The notes below the pieces were generated by a model. That model saw only the letters and a program-made list of their open reading frames with translations, was not told the DNA's origin and did no database searches. Positions 9,531 to 18,189 of a DNA stretch of 35,895 nucleotides are shown one piece after another. This DNA is from Legionella qingyii (GTDB lineage Bacteria > Pseudomonadota > Gammaproteobacteria > Legionellales > Legionellaceae). Position 1 is the stretch's first letter; every line of letters begins with the position of its first letter. The stretch spans positions 1 to 35,895 of the forward strand of contig NZ_QHJG01000013.1 in NCBI RefSeq assembly GCF_003184185.1. Reading direction: 5' to 3'. Position numbers and translations under genes: made by a program.

Positions 9531-9743
9531 GTGCTTCAAAAAACTGAAAATATTCTAATTTGGGGTAATATTTGGAACGACCTCACGAAGTTAATTTGTG
9601 CTCTTGAGAGGCTCAGCAAAGAAGTTCATTCTTATGCCTCTGTTTTGTTAGAAGGTCGAACAGGTAACCTTATCAAAGATTATGCTGAAATTATTTTGCT
9701 TGTTAATCTAAATACCGCGGCTTGCCGCGGTATTTTTTATTGA
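9531..9743 (+). CDS. possible small protein, or part of a small RNA
   Basis: A 70-codon frame starting GTG with a weak AGAG 7 bases upstream. The protein has an amphipathic helical look (LTKLICALERLSKEV, then IKDYAEIILLVNL) but no known family. Its last ten codons lie inside a perfect rho-independent terminator, which is unusual for a real gene. The same stretch could be a non-coding RNA of roughly 200-240 bases ending at that terminator. A TATACT at 9496-9501 is a possible -10 without a good -35. Confidence 0.3.
   Translation: MLQKTENILIWGNIWNDLTKLICALERLSKEVHSYASVLLEGRTGNLIKDYAEIILLVNLNTAACRGIFY
9711..9738 (+). terminator. strong rho-independent terminator
   Basis: A perfect 10-bp stem, AATACCGCGG with CCGCGGTATT, has a CTTG loop and is followed by six T. 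It is the clearest intrinsic terminator in the window. It proves little about coding but strongly implies a plus-strand transcript arriving from about 9500. Confidence 0.9.
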
Positions 9744-9872
9744 CTAGACACAATCGAAAACTCGGCCGGCTTACTTCAATCGATTGTTAATAGATACTAC
9801 TAACCTAAGTACTATAAAAATAGAATGATAGAACAATAATTTTCAAAGTGGCCATAGTGCATATTCCTCTCA

Positions 9873-10627
9873 TTATGAAGTACATATTACATTAGTGGGT
9901 TGCCCATTGAGAAAATTAGCAATGTTTTCACATACTGTATTTAACAAGCGTTTTCGTGCTGCAAACGAGGCCCAAGCAATATGGGGTGTGATGGTGCAAT
10001 TGGATAAACCAATTAAAGGATTATCAATACCCGGAGGTTCTTGACTTAGAACATCAAGATATGCGGCACTAATTTGTTTTGTTTTTAACGCATAGGCGCC
10101 AAAGCTGACTCATTAATCAAACCACCGCGGCCAGTATTAATGAGAATAGCGGTCGCCTTCATTTGTTTCAGTGTATCGCTGTTGATGATATTTTTTGTAG
10201 ACTCGGTCAGTGGACTATGCAAACTTAATACATCGCTTTGTTTCAAAAGATCAGCAAAACTCACCCGCGTTGCTAACTTATCGTGAAAAGGCATCGGCTT
10301 GTGGGCAATAACTTTCATTCCTAAAGCATTAGCTGCAAGAGCAACTTTTGGGGCCACTCTGCCATAGCCCATTAATCCTAAAGTTATTCCAGCTAATTCT
10401 GTTATGGGATTTAACCAATACGAAAAATAAGGTTGGGTTTGCCATTCACCATCTTGGATGGATTGATTATGAGCCTCAACGTGGTTGGTATGAGTAAGTA
10501 ATAAAGCCAGCACATGTTGCGCAACACTGTCGGTACTATAATCAGGAACATTCGTCACAATAATATTATGATTTGCTGCTGCTCTGATATTGATTTTAAC
10601 AGCTAAATCATTCTGGATCGTTCCCAA
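9873..10627 (-). pseudogene. D-2-hydroxyacid dehydrogenase, truncated and frameshifted
   Basis: The fragment 10627-10085 reads NIIVTNVPDYSTDSVAQHVL, then the NAD-binding loop LGLMGYGRVAPKVA, LSLHSPLTESTKNIIN and ILINTGRGGLINESALA. It then hits an early stop. A one-base shift near 10090 restores the C-terminal part AYALKTKQISAAYLDVL, SQEPPGIDNPLIGL, CTITPHIAWAS and FLNGQPTNV, ending at 9873. The catalytic arginine region before the loop and the late histidine (TPHIAW) can be recognised. About 75-80 N-terminal residues expected for the family are absent upstream. Broken at both places, it is unlikely to make an active enzyme. Confidence 0.85.
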
Positions 10628-10761
10628 TTACGAATACATATCACCCACGACTTAGAGTCCAGAACAATTCAAAATTTCATGTTCGCGTTTCTCATATGCT
10701 CTCTTATTTTTTATTCTAAAATTATAGTTATAGTGGCTTATTCACAACAAATGGAGAGATT

Positions 10762-11550
10762 ATGAACAACTATAGGATGCCCGTTTTATTTATCGGGCAT
10801 GGAAGTCCTGTCAATGCAATTGATGACAATCCATTCACAAAAACACTTACGCAATTAGCAAAAGAATTACCTCGTCCAGAGGCAATTCTTTGTATTTCTG
10901 CTCATTGGCTAACTGCACGTACATGGATTAGCCACACTCCTACGCCTACAACAATACATGATTTTCACAAAGGGCCTTCCGATTTATTTACAGTGAACTA
11001 TCCGGCCAGAGGTGCTCCAGAGTTAGCAGAAAAAATCAAAGCAGCAATTCCAACGCCACATATTCAACTTGATGACCATTGGGGATTTGATCACGGCATT
11101 TGGAGTATTTTTATCCATATGTATCCTGATGCCGATATACCTATTATTCAACTTAGTATCAATATGGCAGAGCCAGCAGAATATCATTTTGAGTTGGGCA
11201 GTCGCCTTAAACAACTGCGTAATCATGGAATACTCATCGTGGGTAGTGGAAATATTGTTCACAATGACAAAATGATCATTTGGGATAATCAATATGCGAA
11301 ACCCTATCCATGGGCTATTGAATTTGATGAGCAAGTAAAACAATGTATTATCCAACGAGATTATAAACCTCTGCTCGAAGAATTACCTTTTACAGAGGCT
11401 GGTCGGTTAAGTGTTCCTGCTCCGGACCATTATTTCCCTTTATTGTATGCTTTAGGAGCTTCTGATACTAATGACTTACTACGCTTTGAATTTGAGGAAA
11501 TTCAATTTGGCTCGGTTTCCATGCGATCTCTGAGTTTAGGGCGTTCCTAG
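10762..11550 (+). CDS. ygiD: YgiD-type extradiol ring-cleavage dioxygenase (LigB family)
   Basis: 262 residues, the usual length for the YgiD/DODA group of class III extradiol dioxygenases, which open catechol rings such as DOPA with a metal ion. Family marks are visible in order: LFIGHGSPVNAI near the N-terminus, CISAHWLT with the second metal histidine, DDHWGFDHGIWSI, and VGSGNIVHN. E. coli YgiD is a zinc protein with 4,5-DOPA-cleaving activity; the natural substrate here is unknown. A GGAGAG motif precedes the ATG closely. It stands alone between a dead dehydrogenase gene on the other strand and a DsrE-like gene about 165 bases downstream. Confidence 0.9.
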   Translation: MNNYRMPVLFIGHGSPVNAIDDNPFTKTLTQLAKELPRPEAILCISAHWLTARTWISHTPTPTTIHDFHKGPSDLFTVNYPARGAPELAEKIKAAIPTPHIQLDDHWGFDHGIWSIFIHMYPDADIPIIQLSINMAEPAEYHFELGSRLKQLRNHGILIVGSGNIVHNDKMIIWDNQYAKPYPWAIEFDEQVKQCIIQRDYKPLLEELPFTEAGRLSVPAPDHYFPLLYALGASDTNDLLRFEFEEIQFGSVSMRSLSLGRS

Positions 11551-11715
11551 TTCAAGATAGTTCCACTTGATTTCAAACAGATAAACTTGAATCAATATTG
11601 TACATCGCTAACGCTTAATCTATACTTTTTATAGTTATAAAGCACAGAAACGTTATATTTTAACCTGCCGACTTTATTGACAACCCCAAACGTCGGCTCT
11701 TGAAAGGAATCATAA

Positions 11716-12153
11716 ATGTCTATTTCAAAGAAACCGCTTCATATCGATGTACCGGTGAAACTCAAAGAGCTAAAAGCTGTATTCAGTGTTGGTTCCCTCG
11801 TATTCGAAGGCGATTTACCTGCATCAATTTTCCACATTCAGCTCATAAAAAATGACATCTCTGATTGGGGTGCCAAATCTGAAGTGATTGTTGTTTTTCA
11901 CACGAATGCAGGGCACGTGGTGCTAAACGATGAAATGTATAACACCGAACGAAATATCGCTACAGGCAATCCTTATAAAGAACTCATTGCCGATTTAACG
12001 AAGCATGGTGTGCAAGTCGAACTATGTGGCGCTACAGCTAAGGCTCATAATTGGGGAAACACTGATTTGCTCCCCGGAATCAAAGTCACCACCGACGCTA
12101 TGGCAAGGTTAATCGAACTCGTTCAAGAAGGATTCGTAAAAATCACAGAATAG
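11716..12153 (+). CDS. DsrE/DsrF-like family protein
   Basis: 145 residues, cytoplasmic. The pattern VFSVGSLVFEGD, EVIVVFHTNAGHVVLND, then NPYKELIADLTKHGVQVELC and AKAHNWGNTDLLPGIKV matches the DsrE/F-like fold. In that fold a cysteine (here in VELCGAT) sits at the position used for persulfide carriage in true sulfur relay proteins. Only one such cysteine is present and no tus/dsr partners are nearby, so a sulfur role is possible but not shown. The start has AAAGGA 7 bases upstream. A strong hairpin follows the stop. Confidence 0.8.
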   Translation: MSISKKPLHIDVPVKLKELKAVFSVGSLVFEGDLPASIFHIQLIKNDISDWGAKSEVIVVFHTNAGHVVLNDEMYNTERNIATGNPYKELIADLTKHGVQVELCGATAKAHNWGNTDLLPGIKVTTDAMARLIELVQEGFVKITE

Positions 12154-12159
12154 CTAAAG

Positions 12160-12186
12160 AGATAGAGATTAGTTTAATCTCTATCT
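12160..12186 (+). terminator. hairpin after the DsrE-like gene
   Basis: AGATAGAGATTA and TAATCTCTATCT form a perfect 12-bp stem with loop GTT, starting 7 bases after the stop codon. The following TGTGTT is only a weak U-tract, but position and stem strength favour a terminator. Confidence 0.65.
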
Positions 12187-12285
12187 TGTGTTGGGCTGTT
12201 AAACCTGAGGTATCGTCTTTTATTTAACACAAGAATTTTTAATAATTAACCTCAATATTAATAATTCATATTGCTCTAAATTAAT

Positions 12286-12371
12286 GTCATTTCCGCGCAA
12301 GCGGGAATCCACCTCACAAACAAAGTAATAAACCAAATTGATGCATAGATTCCCGCCTGCGCGGGAATGAC
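12286..12371. repeat. 86-bp inverted-repeat element with GTCATTCCCGC arms
   Basis: The outer arms GTCATTTCCGCGCAAGCGGG and CCCGCCTGCGCGGGAATGAC each also fold on themselves, joined by an AT-rich centre. Repeats with GTCATTCCCGCG-type ends are scattered between genes in many proteobacteria and behave as non-autonomous elements. This one separates AT-rich DNA from the GC-richer DUF2270 gene. The remaining bases of the 12154-12498 gap show no gene. Confidence 0.8.
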
Positions 12372-12498
12372 GCGATATATAAACACTTTATCTATTAATT
12401 AACCTAAAAAAGGTACAAAAAAGTGACGATACCTAAGGCTGTTAAATCCAACCTTGCTGTATCTATTAGATTTCAGCTCTAAATACGCATGCCTATTA

Positions 12499-13221
12499 TC
12501 AAACATGAACATCACCATATAACAATTCGCCAGTATATTCTGGTGAATGCAGACAGGCATAAGCGATCCATATAAAGAACAGGGCAACGCAGAACATAAC
12601 AACCCATCCAGGAACTGGCCCCAATGCCGCATTTTCTACAACTCTCAGGAAAGACATTGTCATTTCCTGACGCCCCCCAACGAGTTGTAGCTTTGAGGAA
12701 GATATTTTCAAGATCCATGCCATCAGTAAAAGGAGGAACATCCACACATAATTTCTCCGTAACCTTCGTGAAATTGCCGCCCCGAAGCTCATCAGAAAAT
12801 GTGGCTCAAGCAAGTCTTGTCCAAGAACTCGAGCCCAAGGCTCTTCCATTGTTTTGGTTGCCATGAACATAGGCGCAAAATAATATCGTTCAATCATACG
12901 CACACGTGCTCTATAGACGTCAAAGAAACGATATCGCCTCGACTCTATGAGAAGAAGCAGCAGAACAAGCAGCATTGCAAACAATATCACACCGTGATGA
13001 GCAGATGGAGTCGATAAGGACAGCGAAAGCATTGCAGCCGCAGCGGTAATTGCCCAGTTGGTCGTTCGATCAATGCGGTCTCTCCATCCGGCCATTCGAG
13101 CGATCTCGGCTCGATGATAATGAGCCAGTACGGTGATGAATTCGGATGGTGTTTTAGGGAGTGGAGGATTCTCGAAACCAGCCATGCACTGTTCACCTAA
13201 TTGTTGTTTTTCATGTTCCAT
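12499..13221 (-). CDS. DUF2270 integral membrane protein
   Basis: About 240 residues. A soluble N-terminal stretch (LPKTPSEFITVLAHYHRAEI, then ARMAGWRDRIDRTTNWAI) leads into paired hydrophobic helices (AITAAAAMLSLSLS, ILFAMLLVLLLLLIESRRY). Next come the conserved FFDVYRARVRMIERYYFAPM, then RRNYVWMFLLLLMAWILKI and a last helix VVMFCVALFFIWIAYACL. This is the DUF2270 pattern; its function is unknown. I chose the second ATG, since GGAGG sits 5 bases before it and would overlap the first. Its GC content looks near 50 per cent, clearly above its neighbours, and a repeat element lies at its 3' side. Both suggest recent transfer. Confidence 0.85.
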   Translation of the reverse strand: MEHEKQQLGEQCMAGFENPPLPKTPSEFITVLAHYHRAEIARMAGWRDRIDRTTNWAITAAAAMLSLSLSTPSAHHGVILFAMLLVLLLLLIESRRYRFFDVYRARVRMIERYYFAPMFMATKTMEEPWARVLGQDLLEPHFLMSFGAAISRRLRRNYVWMFLLLLMAWILKISSSKLQLVGGRQEMTMSFLRVVENAALGPVPGWVVMFCVALFFIWIAYACLHSPEYTGELLYGDVHV

Positions 13222-13541
13222 CACTACCTCCATATAGGTGAAAGATAGAATTTTTCTGCATCAAATTTCATTGATATAGTTTGGTTTTAAGTTACAGCTC
13301 TTTGATATTATAGTAAAGAATTCGTCTCATTCTTTTAATTGGGAAAATCATCCCTTTTGGCGCATATAAGACTACAAATCTAAATCATCCACTGGAATGT
13401 CATATTCTTTATTGGCGGGGGTCAAAAACCATTCTTTGCAAATTTAAATCAGGCGAATGCAAAAAATGAACGTAACTTGTTTATTTTTTTATTGTTCGGA
13501 CTCTATAATGAGTCATTATGTCACAATATGGGGCAGATACT
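13222..13541. promoter_or_regulatory. divergent intergenic region with a TATAAT box
   Basis: This 320-base gap separates two divergent genes. A consensus TATAAT at 13504-13509 would start transcription near 13516, only two bases before the first in-frame ATG (13518). That supports use of the later ATG at 13542. No good -35 hexamer is visible 16-18 bases upstream. Nothing else is recognised. Confidence 0.5.
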
Positions 13542-15896
13542 ATGGACAGTAAAATTGAAAAAAAACCATTCACACTCACAATGTTAGGGACACTTACTGA
13601 TTTTACCCCTGAATTAAAGCAAATACCCAAACCTACTCCGTATACAAAGGGAGCCAAAGTAAAAGATTACCCTAAAGGAGAGACATTAAGTGTAATCTCT
13701 TCTTTAATTAAAACAAAAGTACCTGCTAAAACGTCAAAACTAGATGGCAAAGACCCTTATCCCTTTCAGGCTGATGAACTGACAGTAATTAATGGCCCAA
13801 AAACGGACGGTGCTAATGTAGGAGAAAAAATTGGCTTCGGTCTAGCGGCCATTCTAAAAGCAATAGCTCGTGGGCAAATACTAATCAACATTATTGCTCA
13901 TAGTAGAGGCGCTGTTGAGTCGATTTTAATAGCCCATGAACTAGAAGCGATACAAACAATTATTACATCATCTGCCACTTTTGAAGAAGTGTTAAAACAG
14001 TTATCAGAACAGCAAGTCAAAAGACAAAAAGGTACCCCGACAAATAATACACCAGATATTATTGAGCCATTAAAATCCCAAATTAATCTGATACCTAAAG
14101 AAGAGCAAGAGCAATGGTTTAATCAGTTAAAAACATATCTGCCTAATGCATCAATAAATTTTTTTGGTATAGACCCCGTCCCAGGAGATTGTTTTCCAAT
14201 TACCTGGTATGACGAACGATTTTTCACATTACCCGAAATTCTAAAAAATATTGAATTAATTTATTATGCAAATGAACGTTCTGACTGGGGATTTACTCCA
14301 ATTTTTCCTGAAGTAGTCGCCAAGGAAAAACAAAATTTCGTTCGATATTCCATGCCCGGACATCACGGCACTGGCTCAAATGGAAATGATGGTTCTCAGC
14401 AAGGAATAATTGTTTCTCCTGATGGTTATAAAACAACCCATGTTCAAAAATTAATGATATATAAGTTAATTAGTTTCTTAAGTAAGCAGGATGTAGTGTT
14501 TAATGATGGCATCCAGATCTTTCATCAATATACTGCTTTAGGCAGAAAATATTTGGCAAACAATAACGAACCAAAATCAATTAATGTGGCTGAACTCGAT
14601 TTTCCTGCTATTTTAAGGAAACTTTATGCCGCGATTGCCAAAAATCAAATAGGGTATGATGCATATAACTCAACACACTATTCGTATATGGGACTCACCA
14701 AGCAACGTAGAACATTGCTTAAAGGGCATGTTTATGGATTCTTCAATGACATCTTTTCGACATATTCTGGCTATGTTAATGAAGAGCATGCCTTATTAAT
14801 GCAAGCACATTTCTTTAAAATTTTTGGCCTAGATACTAAAAGAAAAAATCTTGCTGATATGATTGCCACTGCAAGCTCAGTCCTGGAAGAAAACATTAAA
14901 AAAATGGCCAATAAAGAACCATCTATTCTGGATTCCGAGGTAACTCGCAAAACAGTGTTGGAAACCTTTGGCATAGTGATTCAACAGGTTAGCCAGCAAT
15001 TTTTAACTGATGATTGGACTTCTATTGAAAAACAAAAAGAAAAAGAAATGCTACATCAAGGGATTCTTGATATTTTAACTAAATTTAAAGAACTATCTGT
15101 ATCAGAAAATGTCACGATTAAAAAGTTTGTGGAAGAACTTCTTAACTTAAGTTTCACCCGCATAAACCATACACTGATGCTCCAATCCCAGGGATTAGAA
15201 AAGGATTTTAATTGCTTGCAAGAGTCTATAGATATTCGTTTAACACATTTTTTTAGTGCTTTATTAATGCAAGTAAATCAGAATGAAAATAGTCCCTCCG
15301 TTATTCTGGATGAAATTATAAATTCCGAGGAATATAAAATATTACCTAACCATCCATCAGCAATCAAAATAACTCATATCTATAAAAAACTGGATGGAAA
15401 AGGTCTGGAAAAATACAATATCGAGCAACTTACCAACAGCTATGAAGAGCAATTTGCTAATACTATTGAAGATTTTGCAAAGCTTTATCAACAAATTCAG
15501 ACTCTTCTCTATGACTTGGCTGCTATGCGTTATATGGTACCAAACGATAAAATTGAACTAGACGAACTGTACTTGCTAAAGCAAGTCAATGGATTAATTG
15601 CAACAGCTGCAGAACGTTTTTATAAAGACAGGCCGCAGTCACTTCCCCCTATAGTAGAATCAGAATTCATGAAGTTGGTAGAGCAACACGCCGTTAAGCA
15701 TTTTGGCATAGTTGATCGCAGGAAGGAACAAAATAAAGAATCTGAAAAAGTAAATATAGAGACAAGCAGCGTTCTTTCAAGAACGTTTTCTTTCTTCTGG
15801 AATCCCATGTCTAGAATGATATATGGTTCTCAAGTTACTACCTCTGCTAACGGAGAAATCGCTCCCAAGGATGAAATCATGTCGCTCCCGAAATAG
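13542..15896 (+). CDS. large putative alpha/beta-hydrolase, candidate exported effector
   Basis: About 784 residues, no signal peptide. The N-terminal 300 residues look like a serine hydrolase of the DUF2235/Tle1 style. The nucleophile elbow is IIAHSRGAVES (Ser about 121), a possible acid is in FFGIDPVPGD (Asp about 211), and a possible histidine is in YSMPGHHGTGS (about 274-275). The preceding SDWGFTPIFPEVV resembles the block before the catalytic histidine in that family. The remaining 480 residues are helical and charged, with no recognised domain. Legionella species deliver many such long hydrolases through the Dot/Icm system, so an effector phospholipase is a fair guess, not a demonstration. 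The TATAAT position, with a GGGG tract 7 bases upstream, favours ATG 13542 over 13518. Confidence 0.7.
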   Translation: MDSKIEKKPFTLTMLGTLTDFTPELKQIPKPTPYTKGAKVKDYPKGETLSVISSLIKTKVPAKTSKLDGKDPYPFQADELTVINGPKTDGANVGEKIGFGLAAILKAIARGQILINIIAHSRGAVESILIAHELEAIQTIITSSATFEEVLKQLSEQQVKRQKGTPTNNTPDIIEPLKSQINLIPKEEQEQWFNQLKTYLPNASINFFGIDPVPGDCFPITWYDERFFTLPEILKNIELIYYANERSDWGFTPIFPEVVAKEKQNFVRYSMPGHHGTGSNGNDGSQQGIIVSPDGYKTTHVQKLMIYKLISFLSKQDVVFNDGIQIFHQYTALGRKYLANNNEPKSINVAELDFPAILRKLYAAIAKNQIGYDAYNSTHYSYMGLTKQRRTLLKGHVYGFFNDIFSTYSGYVNEEHALLMQAHFFKIFGLDTKRKNLADMIATASSVLEENIKKMANKEPSILDSEVTRKTVLETFGIVIQQVSQQFLTDDWTSIEKQKEKEMLHQGILDILTKFKELSVSENVTIKKFVEELLNLSFTRINHTLMLQSQGLEKDFNCLQESIDIRLTHFFSALLMQVNQNENSPSVILDEIINSEEYKILPNHPSAIKITHIYKKLDGKGLEKYNIEQLTNSYEEQFANTIEDFAKLYQQIQTLLYDLAAMRYMVPNDKIELDELYLLKQVNGLIATAAERFYKDRPQSLPPIVESEFMKLVEQHAVKHFGIVDRRKEQNKESEKVNIETSSVLSRTFSFFWNPMSRMIYGSQVTTSANGEIAPKDEIMSLPK

Positions 15897-15993
15897 ACAT
15901 TAATTCAGCATCATCAGAGGCGTTATGCGAGCAAAAAACATTGATATGCTAAAATTTTTTACTCAAAAAACGCCCTTGGCTACGCTCTATTTT

Positions 15994-16773
15994 TTATGCC
16001 ATCATTTTCTCCTCTGGAGTTGATCTAGTTCTTACATTGTTCTGCTTTCCAGTCGAATCAAGGTCCAGGACCCATCTAATTTGTTTGTTTAAATTAATTG
16101 GAATTTCAGATAACAAATCCAATCGAGGATCTTCATAAACATTACTATCAGCATAGATTGTCTTATAATGCGAGATAGTCATATCCCGTACATTATTTAT
16201 CCACTGAATTTGTGGGGCAAATAAATGAAGCATCCCTTCTACCCAGCGATCCAGTACTTGCCAATAACAACTATCATTTTTCTTCATTTTAAATTTTTTA
16301 ATAAAACTCAACGTATGCTTCGCATCATACCAAACCTCATTGGATATCCATCGATTGATGCTGAATAAACGAATGGGTTCGCCATAACGATTCATTGCAA
16401 TAGCAACAATGTGTGTCATCGGATTGTCGATGTTTTTATTCCAATCAGGTAAAAGTGTTGGTCTAATTTTTTTCGAAATATATTTATAACGCAAAAAACA
16501 ATGAAAATGTCCATGTTCTTCTGTTTCAAAATTCTCACGATGACAATGATAAAAATATTGAGCACCCGTATCGTAATCAATCCGATCTCCCTTTGGGTAA
16601 TGCTCCATATGTTGATGGCGACTATTATTATCCAAGGTATAATGAATGACATTTCGCCCTTCAGGAGTAACCATTTGTTGTTGCGCTTCAAGAACCTGTT
16701 GGGCATAGCGCAAGAATTTGGACTTTTGATATTTTGTTAATTCAGGGAAGCTAAATTGGGGTATTACTAACAT
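15994..16773 (-). CDS. DUF6969-like protein of unknown function
   Basis: About 259 residues, soluble, rich in His, Trp and Tyr. It has a distinctive block: HMEHYPKGDRIDYDTGAQYF, then YHCHRENFETEEHGHFHCFL. This cluster of His/Asp/Glu could bind metal. Later IVAIAMNRYGEPIRLFSINR and WVTDE-like aromatic patches follow. The block recalls proteins labelled DUF6969; no activity is known to me. I chose the second ATG since AGGA lies 8 bases upstream, whereas it would abut the first. The gene converges on the candidate effector and is divergent from the FNR-type regulator, with a MITE in between. Confidence 0.75.
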   Translation of the reverse strand: MLVIPQFSFPELTKYQKSKFLRYAQQVLEAQQQMVTPEGRNVIHYTLDNNSRHQHMEHYPKGDRIDYDTGAQYFYHCHRENFETEEHGHFHCFLRYKYISKKIRPTLLPDWNKNIDNPMTHIVAIAMNRYGEPIRLFSINRWISNEVWYDAKHTLSFIKKFKMKKNDSCYWQVLDRWVEGMLHLFAPQIQWINNVRDMTISHYKTIYADSNVYEDPRLDLLSEIPINLNKQIRWVLDLDSTGKQNNVRTRSTPEEKMMA

Positions 16774-16849
16774 TTTAATCATCCTGATGTCAGAATATTG
16801 CGATATTCTTTATTTATATTTTGCAATCAAGCCAATTTTTATTAATAAA

Positions 16850-16972
16850 CAGGACTTACGAAAAACCCCAAGGTCAAGGCAAATAATGTTTTGAATGAGG
16901 GAGTTTAGATAGACTAAATGACCAAATTAAAAACATTTTTAACGAAGAGATGGGGGTTTTTCGTAAGTCCTG
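16850..16972 (+). mobile_element. MITE copy 1 (123 bp)
   Basis: Terminal inverted repeats CAGGACTTACGAAAAACCCC and GGGGTTTTTCGTAAGTCCTG are perfect. The 5-bp direct repeat ATAAA flanks both sides (16845-16849 and 16973-16977). Most of the interior is also palindromic, around GTTTAGATAGACTAAAT, so a transcript would fold into one long hairpin. It encodes no protein and must be moved by a transposase in trans. It lies between the DUF6969-like gene and the FNR-type regulator. Confidence 0.92.
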
Positions 16973-17048
16973 ATAAAAAGTCATGATAGCTCTTGTTATC
17001 CTAAGTATTGCTTTATTGGGATTTTATGAGCCGATGAAATTTATCGCC

Positions 17049-17062
17049 TTGATCTACATCAT
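17049..17062 (+). promoter_or_regulatory. FNR-type box upstream of the regulator gene
   Basis: TTGATCTACATCAT matches the FNR consensus TTGAT-N4-ATCAA at nine of ten fixed bases. AT-rich -10 candidates (TATTAT 17075-17080, TAAAAT 17080-17085) lie just downstream. This suggests autoregulation and also implies that the coding start lies further downstream, at 17144. The identical 14-mer occurs inverted at 17929. Confidence 0.7.
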
Positions 17063-17143
17063 GGAAAAAATTTGTATTATAAAATGCATTTGCGATTTAT
17101 AATATGGAATTTAGACCTTGCTTGTCTGTATGATAGTTCCGAT

Positions 17144-17860
17144 ATGATAAACTTCGACAATAACCATCCAACATGTGAACATTGCACCTTCTCTCCTTTT
17201 TGCATCACCGAAGAAAAAAATTCACGATGGATGAATCAAATTAATCGTGCAGTAAAACAGCACTACCATCTAAAAAAAAATGAAGCCTTATATCTTCCTC
17301 AAAATACCTTTCGAAACATATATGCGATTCAGCGTGGAAATTTAAAAACATATCAAGTAGATGCGGATGGAAATGAATTAATTCGAGGATTTTATTTTTC
17401 TGGTGAAGTCCTTGGTTTTGAAGCAATTTACACACGACATTACCTTTTTTCAGCAGTAGCATTATCTGATAGTGTTATTTGTGAAATTCCTTATGATAAT
17501 TTCCTGGAATTACTGCATTTAAGCCCCCCTCTGCAAAAACATATTTTGTATTTAATGAGTCAGCAACTAAATGTAGGATCTTATTTATTTTCAATCACGG
17601 CAGAGCAACGGCTTGCCGCTTTTCTTATTGATTTGTCCTACCGATTAAGCCCATCAGAAATGCAAGCAACCTTTCTACTGCCCATGTCTCGTCAAGACAT
17701 CGGTAATTATTTAAGGCTCACAGCAGAAACCATAAGCCGCCTTCTCTCCCACTTTAAAGAAAATAAAATTATTGCGATCGATCATAAGAAAATTCAATTT
17801 CTACAATTGGAACAATTACAGCTTATTGCCGATATGAACGACGGTCGCTTCAAAATATGA
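17144..17860 (+). CDS. FNR-type oxygen-sensing transcription regulator
   Basis: 238 residues from the preferred ATG; E. coli FNR has 250. Four cysteines sit at 11, 14, 20 and 113. This is exactly the C-x2-C-x5-C plus central Cys spacing of FNR (20, 23, 29, 122), shifted by nine, so an oxygen-labile [4Fe-4S] cluster is expected. A cNMP-like beta-roll follows (YAIQRGNLKTYQVDADGNEL), then a dimer helix. The helix-turn-helix MSRQDIGNYLRLTAETISRL carries the E-T-x-S-R recognition set that reads TTGAT half-sites. Frames open further upstream (TTG 17072, ATG 17084), but they would overlap the likely promoter and add an un-FNR-like leader. FNR boxes precede this gene and the downstream desaturase. 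Confidence 0.9.
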   Translation: MINFDNNHPTCEHCTFSPFCITEEKNSRWMNQINRAVKQHYHLKKNEALYLPQNTFRNIYAIQRGNLKTYQVDADGNELIRGFYFSGEVLGFEAIYTRHYLFSAVALSDSVICEIPYDNFLELLHLSPPLQKHILYLMSQQLNVGSYLFSITAEQRLAAFLIDLSYRLSPSEMQATFLLPMSRQDIGNYLRLTAETISRLLSHFKENKIIAIDHKKIQFLQLEQLQLIADMNDGRFKI

Positions 17861-18189
17861 CGAATAATATCAATTCAATTTGAAATCACACTATTTACAC
17901 TCAATATGTAACAGTTATTTACTTTTCCATGATGTAGATCAATGTCATCTAAAAAAATTTAATTAAAATACCTAAAAAAAGATTATAGGCTGCATCATTC
18001 GGCTTTATACCGGCAATTATCGGATTTTCTGATCACTATTTTTTTAATGCAAATCTATAACTATTTTACTAAAAATTGTTCACGATAAGGTCTGATTCTC
18101 TGGATCTTTAAGTAAGAAGTTCAATTTATGGTTTTATCAACTTGGAAATTCCGTCAATTTTAGTCGGAATTCTATAAAGGTAGTATCTT
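17861..18189 (+). promoter_or_regulatory. promoter region of the desaturase-cyo block with FNR box at 17929-17942
   Basis: ATGATGTAGATCAA at 17929-17942 is the exact reverse complement of the box upstream of the regulator. A TAAAAT at 17964-17969 would put the start near 17976, so the box would be centred about 41 bases upstream, the classic class II activator position. The 5' leader would then be about 210 bases. I find no named riboswitch in it. Activation rather than repression is inferred from geometry only. Confidence 0.6.

Noticed and set aside
12399..13017. Several frames overlapping the DUF2270 gene
   Set aside because: They lie opposite or out of frame with a clear membrane protein family; the higher GC merely leaves extra frames open.
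16850..16972. Rho-independent terminator or riboswitch
   Set aside because: The same sequence recurs at two unrelated sites with flanking direct repeats, so it is a mobile element, though it may act as a terminator secondarily.
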